Shown here: in pieces, positions 26,815-36,121 of the stretch | Position numbering within the stretch: the stretch's first letter is position 1 | Layout of the letters: each line of letters starts with the position of its first letter | DNA from: Segatella copri | GTDB taxonomy: Bacteria > Bacteroidota > Bacteroidia > Bacteroidales > Bacteroidaceae | DNA length: 64,000 nucleotides | Assembly (NCBI RefSeq): GCF_009495355.1 | Contig: NZ_VZAD01000061.1 | Location: forward strand, 1 to 64,000 | Direction of reading: 5' to 3' | Notes under the pieces: generated by a model | What the model saw: the letters and a program-made list of their open reading frames with translations, nothing else | Told to the model about the DNA's origin: nothing | The model's database searches: none | Made by a program: the position numbers and the translations under genes

Positions 26815-29022
26815 ATGAGAATACAATCGAGAATGATGATATGGCTGTTGGTCGTATGTATTGCTCGCCCTATAATGGCGAATAATTCAGCAAAAGCCAA
26901 GATGATATATAAAGATGCCCATGCCACTTTGGAAAACAGGGTAGAGGATCTTTTGTCACGTATGACCTTAAAAGAAAAGGTCTTGCAGCTCAATCAGTAT
27001 ACATTGGGTACCAACAATATAGAGAATAATAAGGGTGTAGAGGTGAAAAACATCCCTGCAGAGATAGGCTCTTTGATATATTTTGCTACTGATCCAGAGT
27101 TGCGAAATCGGATGCAACGACATGCCATGGAGGATTCTCGCTTGGGCATTCCTATTTTGTTCGGCTATGATGCCATTCATGGTTTTCGTACGATTTTCCC
27201 GATTCCATTAGCTCAGGCTTGCAGTTGGAATCCTGCATTGGTGGAGCAAGGATGCAGGGTTTCTGCTCAAGAGTGTAGAATGAGTGGTGTAGACTGGACA
27301 TTCTCTCCAATGATAGATGTCAGCAGAGATCCAAGATGGGGGCGTGTGGCTGAATGCTACGGAGAGGATCCCTATGCCAATGGCGTGTTTGCACAGGCTG
27401 CCGTGAAAGGTTATCAAGGCAACAGCCTTGCTGCTGCAACGTCTGTTGCCGCATGCTTGAAACATTATGTGGGTTATGGAGCTTCTGAGGCAGGTCGCGA
27501 CTATGTTTATACCGAGATTTCCCGCCAGAGTCTATGGGATACTTATCTTCTTCCATACGAGATGGGTGTGAAGGCTGGTGCAGCTACTATTATGAGTAGC
27601 TTTAATGACATCAGTGGCACTCCTGGATCTGCTAACTATTATACGTTGACAGAGGTTCTTCGCCATCGTTGGCATTTCTCAGGTATGGTTGTCTCGGATT
27701 GGGCAGCCATCCAGCAATTGAAGAGTCAAGGTATGGCCAAGAATTTGAAGGAGGCTGGTGCATTAGCGCTAACGGCAGGACTCGATATGGATATGATGTC
27801 TCATTCGTATGATGCATATTTGGAGTCTTTAGTCACTGAAGGTAAGGTCAGCATGGCAGTTATTGATGAGGCTGTGAGGCGAGTGCTGAGGGTAAAGTTT
27901 CAACTGGGATTGTTTGAAAATCCTTATACCCCAGTTTCAAAGCCTGCAGCTCGTTTTCTGCTGCCACAAAGCTTGCAGGTAGCTTCCGACATAACTTCTG
28001 AGTCAATGGTTCTTTTGAAGAATTCGGGTATATTGCCATTACAGTCTGTAAAGAAGATCGCTGTGGTGGGACCGATGGCAGACAATGCACATGATTTGCT
28101 TGGCTGTTGGTGGGGACATGGTGAGGATCAGGATATTCAGAAATTGCTTACTGGCATTCAGAAGGAGTTTGCTGGAATCTCCGAAGTGAGGTATGCTAAA
28201 GGTTGTGATTTTGATGGTGATGACGAATCGGGCTTTAAGGAAGCAGAGGCTTTGGCTAAATGGGCTGATGTTGTTATCATGTGTATGGGCGAGAAAGGTA
28301 GTTGGAGTGGTGAGAATAATTCTCATGCCGACATCAGTCTGCCTGCCATTCAGCAAAAGTTGATGCATACCGTGAATAATGCCGGTGGTAAGATTGTGCT
28401 CGTTTTGGCAAGTGGTCGCCCTGTTGTTCTGGGTGAGGCTGTGGATTTGTCAGAAGCAATTTTGGAAGTTTGGCATCCTGGTATAGCAGGAGGTGATGCG
28501 CTTGGAGGCATTCTTTCAGGCCGCTATAATCCTTCAGGCAAGTTGGCGATGACGTTCCCCTATGCGCAAGGTCAGATTCCTATTTATTATAACAGACGTA
28601 ATAGTGCCCGCCGTCACCAGGGCTTTTACAAGGATATGACGAGCGAACCTTTATATCCTTTCGGGCATGGACTGAGCTATACGCATTTTATTTATGGTTT
28701 GCCAGTTGCAAGTAAATCGCATGTGACCAAGAATGATAAGTTTCAGGTTTCGGTTTCTGTAACCAATGTTGGCGACAGGGACGGAAAGGAGACAGTCTTT
28801 TGGTATATTGTGGATCCTTATAGTACCATTACGCGCCCATGTAAAGAGTTGAAGTTCTTTGAGAAGAAATTGATACGGAAGGGAGAGAGTGTTACTTATA
28901 CCTTTAATGTCGATGTGGAGAGAGATCTTGGATATATTGATGCCGATGGCAGACGATTTGTGGAGTCTGGTGAAGTGTCGATACTTGTGGGTGATAAAGA
29001 ATTGAAGTTGAATATAGAATAG
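26815..29022 (+). CDS. GH3 beta-glucosidase (BglX-like)
   Basis: An exported exo-beta-glycosidase of 735 residues. The N-terminal barrel carries ILFGYDAIHGFRTIFPIPLA, CLKHYVGYG and nucleophile Asp295 in GMVVSDWAA. The alpha/beta sandwich domain follows from about 395 (LLKNSGILPL, VIMCMGEKGSWSGENNSH, supplying the usual acid/base Glu region). The C-terminal fibronectin-III-like domain spans about 630-735. Typical activity is removal of terminal beta-glucose, sometimes xylose. It lies 11 bp after the GH2 gene in the same operon. Confidence 0.92.
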   Translation: MRIQSRMMIWLLVVCIARPIMANNSAKAKMIYKDAHATLENRVEDLLSRMTLKEKVLQLNQYTLGTNNIENNKGVEVKNIPAEIGSLIYFATDPELRNRMQRHAMEDSRLGIPILFGYDAIHGFRTIFPIPLAQACSWNPALVEQGCRVSAQECRMSGVDWTFSPMIDVSRDPRWGRVAECYGEDPYANGVFAQAAVKGYQGNSLAAATSVAACLKHYVGYGASEAGRDYVYTEISRQSLWDTYLLPYEMGVKAGAATIMSSFNDISGTPGSANYYTLTEVLRHRWHFSGMVVSDWAAIQQLKSQGMAKNLKEAGALALTAGLDMDMMSHSYDAYLESLVTEGKVSMAVIDEAVRRVLRVKFQLGLFENPYTPVSKPAARFLLPQSLQVASDITSESMVLLKNSGILPLQSVKKIAVVGPMADNAHDLLGCWWGHGEDQDIQKLLTGIQKEFAGISEVRYAKGCDFDGDDESGFKEAEALAKWADVVIMCMGEKGSWSGENNSHADISLPAIQQKLMHTVNNAGGKIVLVLASGRPVVLGEAVDLSEAILEVWHPGIAGGDALGGILSGRYNPSGKLAMTFPYAQGQIPIYYNRRNSARRHQGFYKDMTSEPLYPFGHGLSYTHFIYGLPVASKSHVTKNDKFQVSVSVTNVGDRDGKETVFWYIVDPYSTITRPCKELKFFEKKLIRKGESVTYTFNVDVERDLGYIDADGRRFVESGEVSILVGDKELKLNIE

Positions 29023-29030
29023 AAAAAAAA

Positions 29031-31496
29031 ATGAAACGTTTTATAGTTCTTTCTTTGATGGTGTGTATATCTTTCCTTTCTGTTTTTTCTCAACGTAGCG
29101 AACGCATACTTGAGGAAGGGTGGAAATTTGCTCGTGGACGATATGCTTCTGCAGAGAAGGTGAATTATGACGATAAATTATGGAGCAGTGTGACTGTTCC
29201 TCACGATTATGCCATATTGGGACCTTTTGATAGGAACAACGACTTGCAGGATGTGATGAATATCCAAAACAAAGAAACCAGGGTGAATCGTAAGACGGGT
29301 CGTACCGGAGGACTTCCTTATGATGGTGAGGCTTGGTATCGTTGTCATTTTCGCTTGAATGGTAATTCACGGAGCTTTCTTTATTTTGATGGAGTGATGA
29401 GCGAGGCCACAGTCTTTGTAAATGGGCGGCAAGTGGCCTTTCAACCGAATGGCTATGCTGCATTTCAAGTAGAAATAACCTCCTATGCACATCGTCCTGG
29501 CAAAGATAATGTCTTGGCGATTAAGTTAGATTCCAAGGCTTATTCTTCGCGTTGGTATCCTGGCGCAGGAATATTTCGGGAAGTGAGGTTGATTGAGACG
29601 GGAGATGTCCTTCTTTCTGCTTGGAAAACAAAAGTTATTACTAAAATAGTTGGTGCTAATAAGGCAGAAGTAAGTGTAGATGCTACTATAGAAGGGAAAA
29701 ATAAATCCGGTAGCATCGTCAGATTGGAACTGTTGGATACTAACCGCAAGGTTGTTGCCAGTCGGCAAGCCTCGGTGCGGGCGGGTGAACAAAACTCTCG
29801 ACAGATTTTGACAGTATTGAATCCACGATTGTGGAGTCCGGAACAGCCTAATCTTTATCATTTGCGTATCTCTTTAGTTCGGGATAAACGTGTTGTTGAC
29901 CACTTGGAGCAGGAGGTTGGCATTAGAAGTGTTGAATTTGTCAAGGGACAGGGCTTTTTCCTGAATGGGAAGCATCGTCAGATACAAGGGGTTTGCATAC
30001 ATCATGATTTAGGAGCGCTGGGTACCGCTATTAATGAGTCTGCTCTTCGCTATAGGCTCAGGCTTTTAAAGAATATGGGGTGTGATGCCATCCGAACTTC
30101 CCATAATCTTCCTTCCTCATTATTGCCCCGATTGTGCGATGAGATGGGGTTGATGCTGTTGATAGAGCCTTTCGACGAGTGGGATATACCTAAGTGCGAG
30201 AAAGGATTCCATCGTTATTTTGAAGATTATGCAGAGAGAATGGTAAGAGATATGGTGTGCCATTTTCGCAATTATGCTTCTGTCATCTTGTGGGGAATAG
30301 GCAACGAGGTGCCCAACCAGCGAGATCCTGAAGGATGGAAGTTGGTGAAACGCTTGCAGCAGTATTGCCATGAAGAAGATTCTACACGATCTGTTACAGT
30401 GTGTATGGATCAAATTCCGTATGTTTTGGCTAATGGATTCGCCAAAGAAGTGGATATTCCTGGCATCAACTACAATACTTGGAATTTTGAAAAGGCAGCT
30501 GCTGTTTGGCAGCAAGGAATGATTCTCGGTTCCGAAACAGCTTCCACAGTAAGTTCGCGTGGTGTTTATAAATTCCCTCTAAAGTTGAGATCCATGGCAA
30601 TGTACGCAGACCATCAGTCTTCGGGTTATGATGTGGAATATTGTAGCTGGAGTAACACGCCAGATGTTGATTTTTCCTTGGCCGAGAAATATCCATGGTA
30701 TTTAGGACAGTTTGTATGGACGGGCTTCGACTATTTAGGTGAACCAACACCTTATAATAATGACAACTGGCCAAGCCATAGCTCGCTCTTTGGTATCATC
30801 GACATAGCCAATATACCCAAGGACAGGTATTATCTTTATCGCAGTCTGTGGAATAAAAGAGATCATACACTTCATATACTTCCTCATTGGACTTGGCATG
30901 GGCGCGAGGGGCAGGTAACCCCTGTAATGGTATATACAGATTATCCCGAAGCAGAGTTGTTCCTGAATGGCAAAAGCATGGGGCGCAGGCGGAAACTGTC
31001 CTTGTCGGAAGTCCAGTCTATGAAGGGAGACAGTCTGGCTCTCTTACGACATTATCGGTTGATATGGGATTCTGTGAAATATGAGCCTGGTAAACTTGTT
31101 GTTGTCGCTTATGATAGGGAAGGACATCCTGCAATGAGTGATTCTGTCTGTACGGCAGGACAACCTTATCGGTTGATGGCAATGGTCGATAAGCATAGTG
31201 TGTGCGCCAATGGTACAGAGTATGCTTTTGTGCAGTTAAAAGTAGTCGATAGGCAGGGTAATCTGTGCCCTGACAGTTCTGAAAGAATTCGTTTCAGAGT
31301 AGATGGATGTGGAGAGTTTGTTGCTTCAGCCAATGGAGATCCTACCGACTTGAATCCTTTTCACATATCAGAAATGCCTGTCTTTCATGGACAACTGATG
31401 GCAATCGTACGAGGTAATGGCCGTGTGGGCGAGTTACTTTTTGAGGCTTCTGCCGATGGGCTTCTGCCATGCAAGATAAAGATAAAGACAAAATAA
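29031..31496 (+). CDS. GH2 beta-galactosidase-like enzyme
   Basis: An exported GH2 enzyme of 821 residues. It has a jelly-roll sugar-binding domain (starting LEEGWKFARG), an immunoglobulin-like domain and a barrel with acid/base Glu426 in WGIGNEVPN and nucleophile Glu502 in GSETAS. The barrel is followed by FDYLGEPTPY and DUF4982 plus GH2 C-terminal beta domains (about 600-821). This is the common architecture of Bacteroidetes beta-galactosidases; it lacks the NxK glucuronidase signature of the GH2 at 25001, so the two GH2 enzymes probably cut different linkages. Spacing is 8 bp after the GH3 gene. Confidence 0.88.
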   Translation: MKRFIVLSLMVCISFLSVFSQRSERILEEGWKFARGRYASAEKVNYDDKLWSSVTVPHDYAILGPFDRNNDLQDVMNIQNKETRVNRKTGRTGGLPYDGEAWYRCHFRLNGNSRSFLYFDGVMSEATVFVNGRQVAFQPNGYAAFQVEITSYAHRPGKDNVLAIKLDSKAYSSRWYPGAGIFREVRLIETGDVLLSAWKTKVITKIVGANKAEVSVDATIEGKNKSGSIVRLELLDTNRKVVASRQASVRAGEQNSRQILTVLNPRLWSPEQPNLYHLRISLVRDKRVVDHLEQEVGIRSVEFVKGQGFFLNGKHRQIQGVCIHHDLGALGTAINESALRYRLRLLKNMGCDAIRTSHNLPSSLLPRLCDEMGLMLLIEPFDEWDIPKCEKGFHRYFEDYAERMVRDMVCHFRNYASVILWGIGNEVPNQRDPEGWKLVKRLQQYCHEEDSTRSVTVCMDQIPYVLANGFAKEVDIPGINYNTWNFEKAAAVWQQGMILGSETASTVSSRGVYKFPLKLRSMAMYADHQSSGYDVEYCSWSNTPDVDFSLAEKYPWYLGQFVWTGFDYLGEPTPYNNDNWPSHSSLFGIIDIANIPKDRYYLYRSLWNKRDHTLHILPHWTWHGREGQVTPVMVYTDYPEAELFLNGKSMGRRRKLSLSEVQSMKGDSLALLRHYRLIWDSVKYEPGKLVVVAYDREGHPAMSDSVCTAGQPYRLMAMVDKHSVCANGTEYAFVQLKVVDRQGNLCPDSSERIRFRVDGCGEFVASANGDPTDLNPFHISEMPVFHGQLMAIVRGNGRVGELLFEASADGLLPCKIKIKTK

Positions 31497-31506
31497 AAAT
31501 ATAGTT

Positions 31507-33987
31507 ATGAAGAAATATCAGATAAAAAGTTTGTGTAATATCAGCCGTACAATAGCGGTGATGATAGTTGGTGTCGTTTGTTCTCATTCGATGGCTCAAA
31601 TCATAGATGATGAAGCTATGAAAAGAGCGAAAGAGTTGGTGGAACAAATGACTTTGAGAGAAAAGATAGATTATCTGTCCGGTGAGACGTCCTTTTCACT
31701 GCGTGCTATTCCACGTCTGGGAATTCCTCGCATATTGCTGGCTGATGGTCCTTGTGGCATTCGCAATCATGCACCTCATAGCACCTTGTTCCCATCGGGC
31801 ATCCTAACTGCAGCCACTTGGAATAGAAATGTGGCTCATCTGTTGGGTGAGGGCCTGGGGGATGACGCCCGTGCCCGTGGTGTCGGTATCTTATTGGGTC
31901 CAGGTGTTAATATATATCGCTCACCCTTGTGCGGTCGTAATTATGAATATTTCGGCGAGGATCCCTATCTCACTTCTGAGATAGCCTGTCAGTACATAGA
32001 AGGCGTTCAGAGCAGGGGAGTGATGGCAACCATCAAGCATTTTTGTGGCAACAATCAGGAGTGGAGTCGTCATCACACCAGTTCTGATATTGATGAGCGA
32101 ACTTTGCAGGAAATCTATTTCCCTGCATTTCGCAAGGCAGTACAGCAGGCTCACGTAGGTGCAGTTATGAACAGTTATAATCTTATCAATGGTGTGCATG
32201 CTACAGAGAATGCCTGGCTCAATAAAACGATACTTCGTGACACATGGGGATTTAACGGCCTCTTGATGTCTGACTGGACCTCAGTCTATTCTGTTGTCAA
32301 TACAGCCAATAATGGCCTGGATTTGGAGATGCCAAAAGGACGCAATCTGAATTACGAGAATCTTTATCCTGCTATAAAGAAAGGATTGGTGACAGAGGCT
32401 ACGATAGATCAGAAGGTACAGCACATTCTGCAGTCTTTGATAGCTTTTGGCTTGCTCGACCGACAGCAGAAAGATACGACGATAGTCTTGAATTATGCAT
32501 CGTCCAGGCAGAAAGCTCTACAGATAGCCCGTGAAGGTATTGTGCTTCTGAAAAACAATAAGAACACATTGCCTCTTAAAGGGCGTACAGCCCTTGTTGG
32601 TGAGAATGCCAATATTGTGGCAACAGGAGGTGGAAGTGGCTTCGTAAATCCCTTTGCCTCTACTACGTTGAGTGCTGCCCTAAAGAAAGCCAAGCCCAAT
32701 CTTATCGTCTTGACCGATGATGTCATCTATGATGATGTTAATGCTGAGGTTTATATGGATGCGGCAATGACAAAAAAAGGTTTCTTGGCTTCTTATTACA
32801 AAAATCAGAAGCTTTCAGGAACTCCCGATTCAACTCATGTGGATGACAAGATAGCATTTGATTGGGGATATGACTCTATAGGTCCAGGTTTTCCTAAAGA
32901 TCATTTCTCGGCAAGATGGTCTTTCTATTATAAGTCAAAGGAAGATGGTCTGTTGCGCATATCTATGGGTGGCGATGATGGCTACCGTATCTTTGTGAAC
33001 GATAAGCTCTTGACAGGCGATTGGGGTAATCATGCTTATTCTCATCGCGAGAAAACGTTCAAGGTAGAAAAAGGCCAAATGTATCATTTTGTTTTGGAAT
33101 ATTTTGACAATATATCTTCTGCAGCAGTGAGCTGCAATATCTCTCGTCTGAATGAGAAAAAATTGTATGCTGGTCTGGCTAAGGTTGAAAACATAGTTTA
33201 TAGTACTGGCTTTAACTCCAATGTAGAGGGAGAAGGCTTTGATCGTTCTTTCCGTCTTACGGGGTATCAGGAAGAGATGATAGAGCGCCTTTCTATGGCG
33301 GGCAAGAAGATGACGGTAGTGCTCAATGCTGGCGGTGGAGTGGATATGAGCCGTTGGCTTGACAAGATAGACGCCCTGCTGATGGCATGGTATCCTGGAC
33401 AGGAAGGTGGAACTGCCTTGTCAGAAATACTGACAGGAAAGATTTCTCCAAGTGGTAAACTTCCTATTTCTATTGAGAAAAAATGGGAGGACAATCCTTG
33501 CCATGACAGTTATTATGAGAACCGACCTGGTAGAGAATGTAAGACTGTGGAATATCGTGAAGGTGTGTTTGTTGGCTATCGTGGTTATGATGCCAATGGA
33601 GTAAAGCCTTTATTCCCGTTTGGCTTTGGCCTTTCTTATTCTTCTTTTGACTATTCAAATCTTACTATAGTTAAAGATAATGATTCATGGCTTGTATCTT
33701 TCGACTTGAAAAATACAGGCAAGAAGGATGCTGCAGAAGTAGCTCAAGTCTATGTGGGAAGCGTGAATCCTACCTTACCCCGTCCGTTGAAGGAGTTGAA
33801 GGGCTTTGAAAAAGTATTTCTGAAGCATGGAGAGTCTCGTCGTATTCAAGTAAAATTGGATTCTGACTCATTCTCTTATTATGATATGGACCAGCATCAG
33901 TTTGTGACAGTGCCAGGATCGTATCTGGTTCAAGTTGGTGGTAGTTCCGTTTCTTTACCTCTCAAAGAACAGATTCTTATCCCTTGA
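31507..33987 (+). CDS. GH3 beta-glycosidase with PA14 insert
   Basis: An exported GH3 enzyme of 826 residues. The barrel shows RILLADGPCGIR, IKHFCGNNQEWSRH and nucleophile Asp256 in LLMSDWTSV. The alpha/beta domain is split by a PA14 domain (about 418-545, with LRISMGGDDGYRIFVND), a carbohydrate-recognition insert seen in a subset of GH3. A fibronectin-III-like domain (about 715-826) closes it. It is the last gene of the PUL; a terminator at 34128 follows. The PA14 insert usually shapes preference for oligosaccharides or bulky aglycones. Confidence 0.9.
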   Translation: MKKYQIKSLCNISRTIAVMIVGVVCSHSMAQIIDDEAMKRAKELVEQMTLREKIDYLSGETSFSLRAIPRLGIPRILLADGPCGIRNHAPHSTLFPSGILTAATWNRNVAHLLGEGLGDDARARGVGILLGPGVNIYRSPLCGRNYEYFGEDPYLTSEIACQYIEGVQSRGVMATIKHFCGNNQEWSRHHTSSDIDERTLQEIYFPAFRKAVQQAHVGAVMNSYNLINGVHATENAWLNKTILRDTWGFNGLLMSDWTSVYSVVNTANNGLDLEMPKGRNLNYENLYPAIKKGLVTEATIDQKVQHILQSLIAFGLLDRQQKDTTIVLNYASSRQKALQIAREGIVLLKNNKNTLPLKGRTALVGENANIVATGGGSGFVNPFASTTLSAALKKAKPNLIVLTDDVIYDDVNAEVYMDAAMTKKGFLASYYKNQKLSGTPDSTHVDDKIAFDWGYDSIGPGFPKDHFSARWSFYYKSKEDGLLRISMGGDDGYRIFVNDKLLTGDWGNHAYSHREKTFKVEKGQMYHFVLEYFDNISSAAVSCNISRLNEKKLYAGLAKVENIVYSTGFNSNVEGEGFDRSFRLTGYQEEMIERLSMAGKKMTVVLNAGGGVDMSRWLDKIDALLMAWYPGQEGGTALSEILTGKISPSGKLPISIEKKWEDNPCHDSYYENRPGRECKTVEYREGVFVGYRGYDANGVKPLFPFGFGLSYSSFDYSNLTIVKDNDSWLVSFDLKNTGKKDAAEVAQVYVGSVNPTLPRPLKELKGFEKVFLKHGESRRIQVKLDSDSFSYYDMDQHQFVTVPGSYLVQVGGSSVSLPLKEQILIP

Positions 33988-34127
33988 TGTCTTTGTTTGT
34001 GATTTCACAACGTTATCGTGTTTTGACTGTTACAGATCATCGATAGTACGCAGAACGTTTTGGACACAGACTTCGAGAAAGTTAGGAAATTTCTTATAGG
34101 TAAAAATAACATAAATATGATTTAGAT

Positions 34128-34166
34128 AGCGTGTAACTCAAAGGAGTTGCGCGCTGTTTTTTTTTT
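34128..34166 (+). terminator. Terminator of the PUL operon
   Basis: AGCGTGTAACTC (34128-34139) pairs with 34144-34155 (two G-U wobbles) across an AAAG loop, followed by a tract of 10 T. In the rest of the 33988-34453 gap I see only a small CTGTAG/CTACAG hairpin near 34254. Confidence 0.88.
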
Positions 34167-34453
34167 GAGTGACGATGTCTGGGAAAAGTTCTAAAGAATA
34201 GATAAATGGAGAATGCTTTAATGTTATTTATTATAGATTTCTCGCATTCTCGTCCTGTAGTGTAGGAACTACAGAATATTACTGACTATAAATATGTTTG
34301 TGACTTTCCTGTATGGAATGATGAAGTAATTTGTCCCAATGACTTTTCATTTAACATAATCATTGTGTTCTTTTTCATGCCGTGTTTAGTGAAAAGTTAA
34401 TAATTTTTGTGTTGTTTTGTATGGATGCTACATGTTTTTTCGGAAAAATACGT

Positions 34454-34593
34454 TATCTTTGCAGAAGAAAAGCTGCACTCGGCAATTTGAAAACAAGTTT
34501 TCATTGCGCTCATTTGCATTATCTTTGCAGAAGATAAGCTGCACTCGGCAATTTGAAAGCAAGCTTTCATTGCGCTCGCTTGCACTATCTTTG
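34454..34593 (+). repeat. 66-bp tandem repeat carrying three TATCTTTG promoter boxes
   Basis: Two full 66-bp units start at 34454 and 34520, with the start of a third at 34586. Each begins with TATCTTTGCAGAA, a perfect -7 box, and contains GCTGCACTCGGCAATTTGAA and an internal palindrome around AAGCAAGCTTTC in the second copy. The third box ends 15 bp before the rsmA start codon, so it probably drives rsmA; the other two boxes are exact spares. Confidence 0.8.
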
Positions 34594-34608
34594 CAGAAAA
34601 TTAGACAC

Positions 34609-35424
34609 ATGAAAGCAGTAAAGCCAAAGAAAAATTTGGGTCAGCATTTCCTTACTGACCTCGGTATTGCCAAGCGAATAGCCGATACGGTAGACGCTTG
34701 TCCTGATTTGCCCGTGCTCGAGATTGGTCCGGGTATGGGTGTGCTCACCCAGTATCTTATTGAGAAGCCACGACCTGTAAAAGCTGTGGAAATCGACTCT
34801 GAGTCGGTGGCTTATCTTCACGAGAACTTTCCACGTCTCAAGGACAATATCATTGGTGAGGATTTCCTGCGTATGGACCTCACACGTCTCTTCGACGGGA
34901 AACAGTTCGTGCTGACGGGCAATTATCCCTACGATATTTCCTCGCAGATATTCTTCAAGATGCTTGACTACAAGGACCTCATTCCCTGTTGCACGGGAAT
35001 GATTCAGCGCGAGGTGGCGTTGCGCATCGCCTCAGAGCCAGGCAACAAAGCCTATGGCATCCTGAGTGTCCTCATACAGGCATGGTACAGTGTGGAATAT
35101 CTCTTTACCGTGGACGAGAATGTATTCAATCCTCCCCCTAAGGTGAAGAGTGCCGTGATCCGCATGACACGCAATGAGGTGACCGACTTAGGTTGCGATG
35201 AGTTGCTCTTCAAGCGTTTGGTAAAGACGGTATTCAACCAGCGTCGCAAGATGTTGAGAGTGAGTCTGAAGCAGATGTTCCCTGGGCAGACTCCCCGCGA
35301 GGATTTCTATACAGCCGATGTGATGACCCGTCGCCCCGAGCAGCTTTCGGTGCAGGAGTTTGTGGAACTTACCAATTATGTGGGAGCTGAACTGGAAAGG
35401 CTACAGGCTGAGAAAAACAGCTAA
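34609..35424 (+). CDS. rsmA: 16S rRNA dimethyladenosine transferase RsmA
   Basis: A cytoplasmic methyltransferase of 271 residues that dimethylates two adjacent adenosines near the 3' end of 16S rRNA. The start at 34609 gives the expected N-terminus MKAVKPKKNLGQHFLTD; the frame runs back to 34417, but that stretch is the promoter repeat. Motifs: SAM-binding LEIGPGMGVLT, acidic VKAVEIDSE, catalytic GNYPYDIS (NFPY-type) and C-terminal NQRRKMLR. Followed by frr and rsgA, a ribosome-maturation neighbourhood. Confidence 0.95.
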   Translation: MKAVKPKKNLGQHFLTDLGIAKRIADTVDACPDLPVLEIGPGMGVLTQYLIEKPRPVKAVEIDSESVAYLHENFPRLKDNIIGEDFLRMDLTRLFDGKQFVLTGNYPYDISSQIFFKMLDYKDLIPCCTGMIQREVALRIASEPGNKAYGILSVLIQAWYSVEYLFTVDENVFNPPPKVKSAVIRMTRNEVTDLGCDELLFKRLVKTVFNQRRKMLRVSLKQMFPGQTPREDFYTADVMTRRPEQLSVQEFVELTNYVGAELERLQAEKNS

Positions 35425-35458
35425 AAAGATGGCTGGCGTGCAAAAGTGGCTCTAAAAG

Positions 35459-35490
35459 TTTGGCGGTTACGCAAAATATGCCTATATTTG
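35459..35490 (+). promoter_or_regulatory. Promoter of frr
   Basis: TTTG (35459-35462) and TATATTTG (35483-35490) have ideal 20-bp spacing. Transcription would start about 55 bp before the frr start. Confidence 0.8.
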
Positions 35491-35551
35491 TGGCTTGAAT
35501 TGTGACAACAGACAATAAAAGAATTTATTAACAATAAGCAAAAATAAAAAT

Positions 35552-36112
35552 ATGATAGACGTAAAAGAAACTTTGAACAAAGCAGGCGAGCGCATGGAGA
35601 TGGCTGCAATGTATCTGGCAGAAGAACTTTCGCATATCCGTGCCGGTCGTGCCAACGTGGCCATCCTCGATGGTGTGAGAGTGAACAGTTATGGCAGTAT
35701 GGTGCCTCTTAATCAGGTGGCAAATATCACAACTCCTGATGCTCGTACCATCGCTATCCGTCCTTGGGACAAGAAAGCTATCAAGGATATTGAGAAGGCC
35801 ATTATGGACAGTGGGGTAGGTATCACTCCCGAAAACAATGGTGAGATAGTACGCTTGGGCATTCCACAGCCTACAGGTGAGCGCCGTAAGGAGCTGGTAA
35901 AGCAGTGCAACAAGATAGCTGAGAAGGCAAAGGTAGAGGTGCGCAACGTGCGTCAGGAAATCAAGGAGAAGCTGAAGAAGGCTATCAAGGACGGACTGTC
36001 TGAAGACCTTGAGAAGGATGCTGAGAACGACTTGCAGAAGTTGCACGACAAGTACATCAAGCAGTTGGAAGCTCTCATGGACGACAAGGAGAAGGAAATC
36101 ATGACCGTCTAA
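35552..36112 (+). CDS. frr: Ribosome recycling factor
   Basis: A cytoplasmic factor of 186 residues, the usual length, which splits post-termination ribosomes together with EF-G. Motifs: SHIRAGRANVAILD, NITTPDARTIAIRPWDKKA, IRLGIPQPTGERRKELVK-type core (here VRLGIPQPTGERRKELVK) and the C-terminal helix DLQKLHDKYIKQLEAL. It has its own promoter and lies 9 bp before rsgA, so the two are cotranscribed. Confidence 0.97.
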   Translation: MIDVKETLNKAGERMEMAAMYLAEELSHIRAGRANVAILDGVRVNSYGSMVPLNQVANITTPDARTIAIRPWDKKAIKDIEKAIMDSGVGITPENNGEIVRLGIPQPTGERRKELVKQCNKIAEKAKVEVRNVRQEIKEKLKKAIKDGLSEDLEKDAENDLQKLHDKYIKQLEALMDDKEKEIMTV

Positions 36113-36121
36113 AGTCGTAGG

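Noticed and set aside
34454..34593. CRISPR array or spacer-like repeats
   Set aside because: The units are 66-bp direct tandem copies with no unique spacers and no cas genes nearby; they are promoter-containing tandem repeats.
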